The notes beneath the pieces were generated by a model. The model made no database searches, was not told the DNA's origin, and saw nothing but the letters and a program-made list of their open reading frames with translations. Both the position numbers and the translations under genes were made by a program. Below, piece by piece: positions 5,161 through 5,401 of a stretch of 5,401 bases of DNA. This DNA comes from Victivallales bacterium (lineage in GTDB: Bacteria > Verrucomicrobiota > Lentisphaeria > Victivallales > Victivallaceae), in the NCBI GenBank assembly GCA_019038735.1, contig JAHOYW010000250.1:1-5401 (forward strand), in the 5' to 3' direction. Within the stretch, counting starts at the first letter, position 1. Each line of letters opens with the position of its first letter.

Positions 5161-5401
5161 ATGAATATCAAGGAAAAACACTATAAGGTCTTTTTAGCTA
5201 TTATAATATTAATTGTCGCTATATTAACAGGCTTGTATATCTCACACAAAAGACCTCTTTATGAAACTAATGAATATTCAGTTATAGTAAATAAGGCAAA
5301 TAAGGCAGGGAAAAGTTATAAGGGAACTGTGTACAAAATGCTTTTTCGTCCAAATGTATTATTTTTGCATACTGAAATAGATAATATCCGCTACAAATGG
5401 T
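5161..5401 (+). CDS. Partial gene: membrane-anchored protein, first 80 residues
   Basis: An open frame begins at the ATG at 5161 and runs without a stop to the window edge, giving 80 complete codons. The N-terminus is short and basic (MNIKEKHYK), followed by one strongly hydrophobic segment at ~10-27 and then SHKRPLY. It is therefore a signal anchor or an uncleaved N-terminal helix, with the rest probably on the outside of the inner membrane. Lysine before the helix and few small residues after it do not suggest a clear signal peptidase site. No cysteine is placed for lipidation. Residues 36-80 are mixed polar and beta-prone (NEYSVIVNKANKAG and on). The family is not recognisable from this fragment. 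The gene is divergent from the lipoprotein gene. Its codons look more AT-rich (many ATA, TTA, AAT) than those of the neighbours. Confidence 0.7.
   Translation, partial: MNIKEKHYKVFLAIIILIVAILTGLYISHKRPLYETNEYSVIVNKANKAGKSYKGTVYKMLFRPNVLFLHTEIDNIRYKW

Noticed and set aside
1..5401. CRISPR array, tRNA, rRNA, riboswitch, insertion sequence or a transposase gene.
   Set aside because: No regularly spaced repeats, cloverleaf with CCA-type ends, conserved RNA motifs or transposase coding sequence were seen. Only REP-like hairpins are present.

Overview
The window reads as AT-rich DNA from a diderm (Gram-negative) bacterium. The evidence is a type II lipoprotein signal on a LysM protein and a large inner-membrane phospholipid-repair enzyme of the LplT/Aas type. 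The LplT-PlsC-acyl-ACP-synthetase fusion, and the style of the intergenic hairpin repeats, remind me of the Planctomycetes-Verrucomicrobia-Chlamydiae-Lentisphaerae group. That assignment is recollection and weak; the window has no rRNA or other phylogenetic marker.

Layout: three complete genes lie on the minus strand and are read right to left. First comes a coiled-coil LysM lipoprotein (4361-4930). After a 119-base gap comes a 1149-residue lysophospholipid transporter/acyltransferase/acyl-ACP synthetase fusion (792-4241). After a 58-base gap comes a 211-residue soluble protein of unknown function (98-733), which ends in a strong intrinsic terminator at 13-35. No sense-strand terminator is visible between the three, so cotranscription is possible. 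A divergent plus-strand gene starts at 5161 and runs off the right edge. It encodes a protein with one N-terminal membrane anchor.

Functionally, the first two minus-strand genes are both envelope genes. The lipoprotein probably tethers outer membrane to peptidoglycan. The fusion protein probably flips lysophospholipids inward and re-acylates them with ATP-activated fatty acid. The third gene may only be a passenger of this transcription unit.

The most interesting signal is non-coding. Every main intergenic region except the 58-base gap carries REP-like hairpins, four in all. Each has the same layout: a GTAG or GGAG tetranucleotide, one spacer base, then a 7-bp stem around a 4- or 6-base loop. 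Two form a head-to-head pair (a BIME-like unit) at 4271-4350. Their stems differ in three base pairs, all compensated, while head and loop are identical. The other two are GGAG-type singlets at 18-40 and 5063-5085. This is the pattern expected of repeats mobilised by a REP-associated tyrosine transposase (RAYT), which would have to lie elsewhere in the genome.
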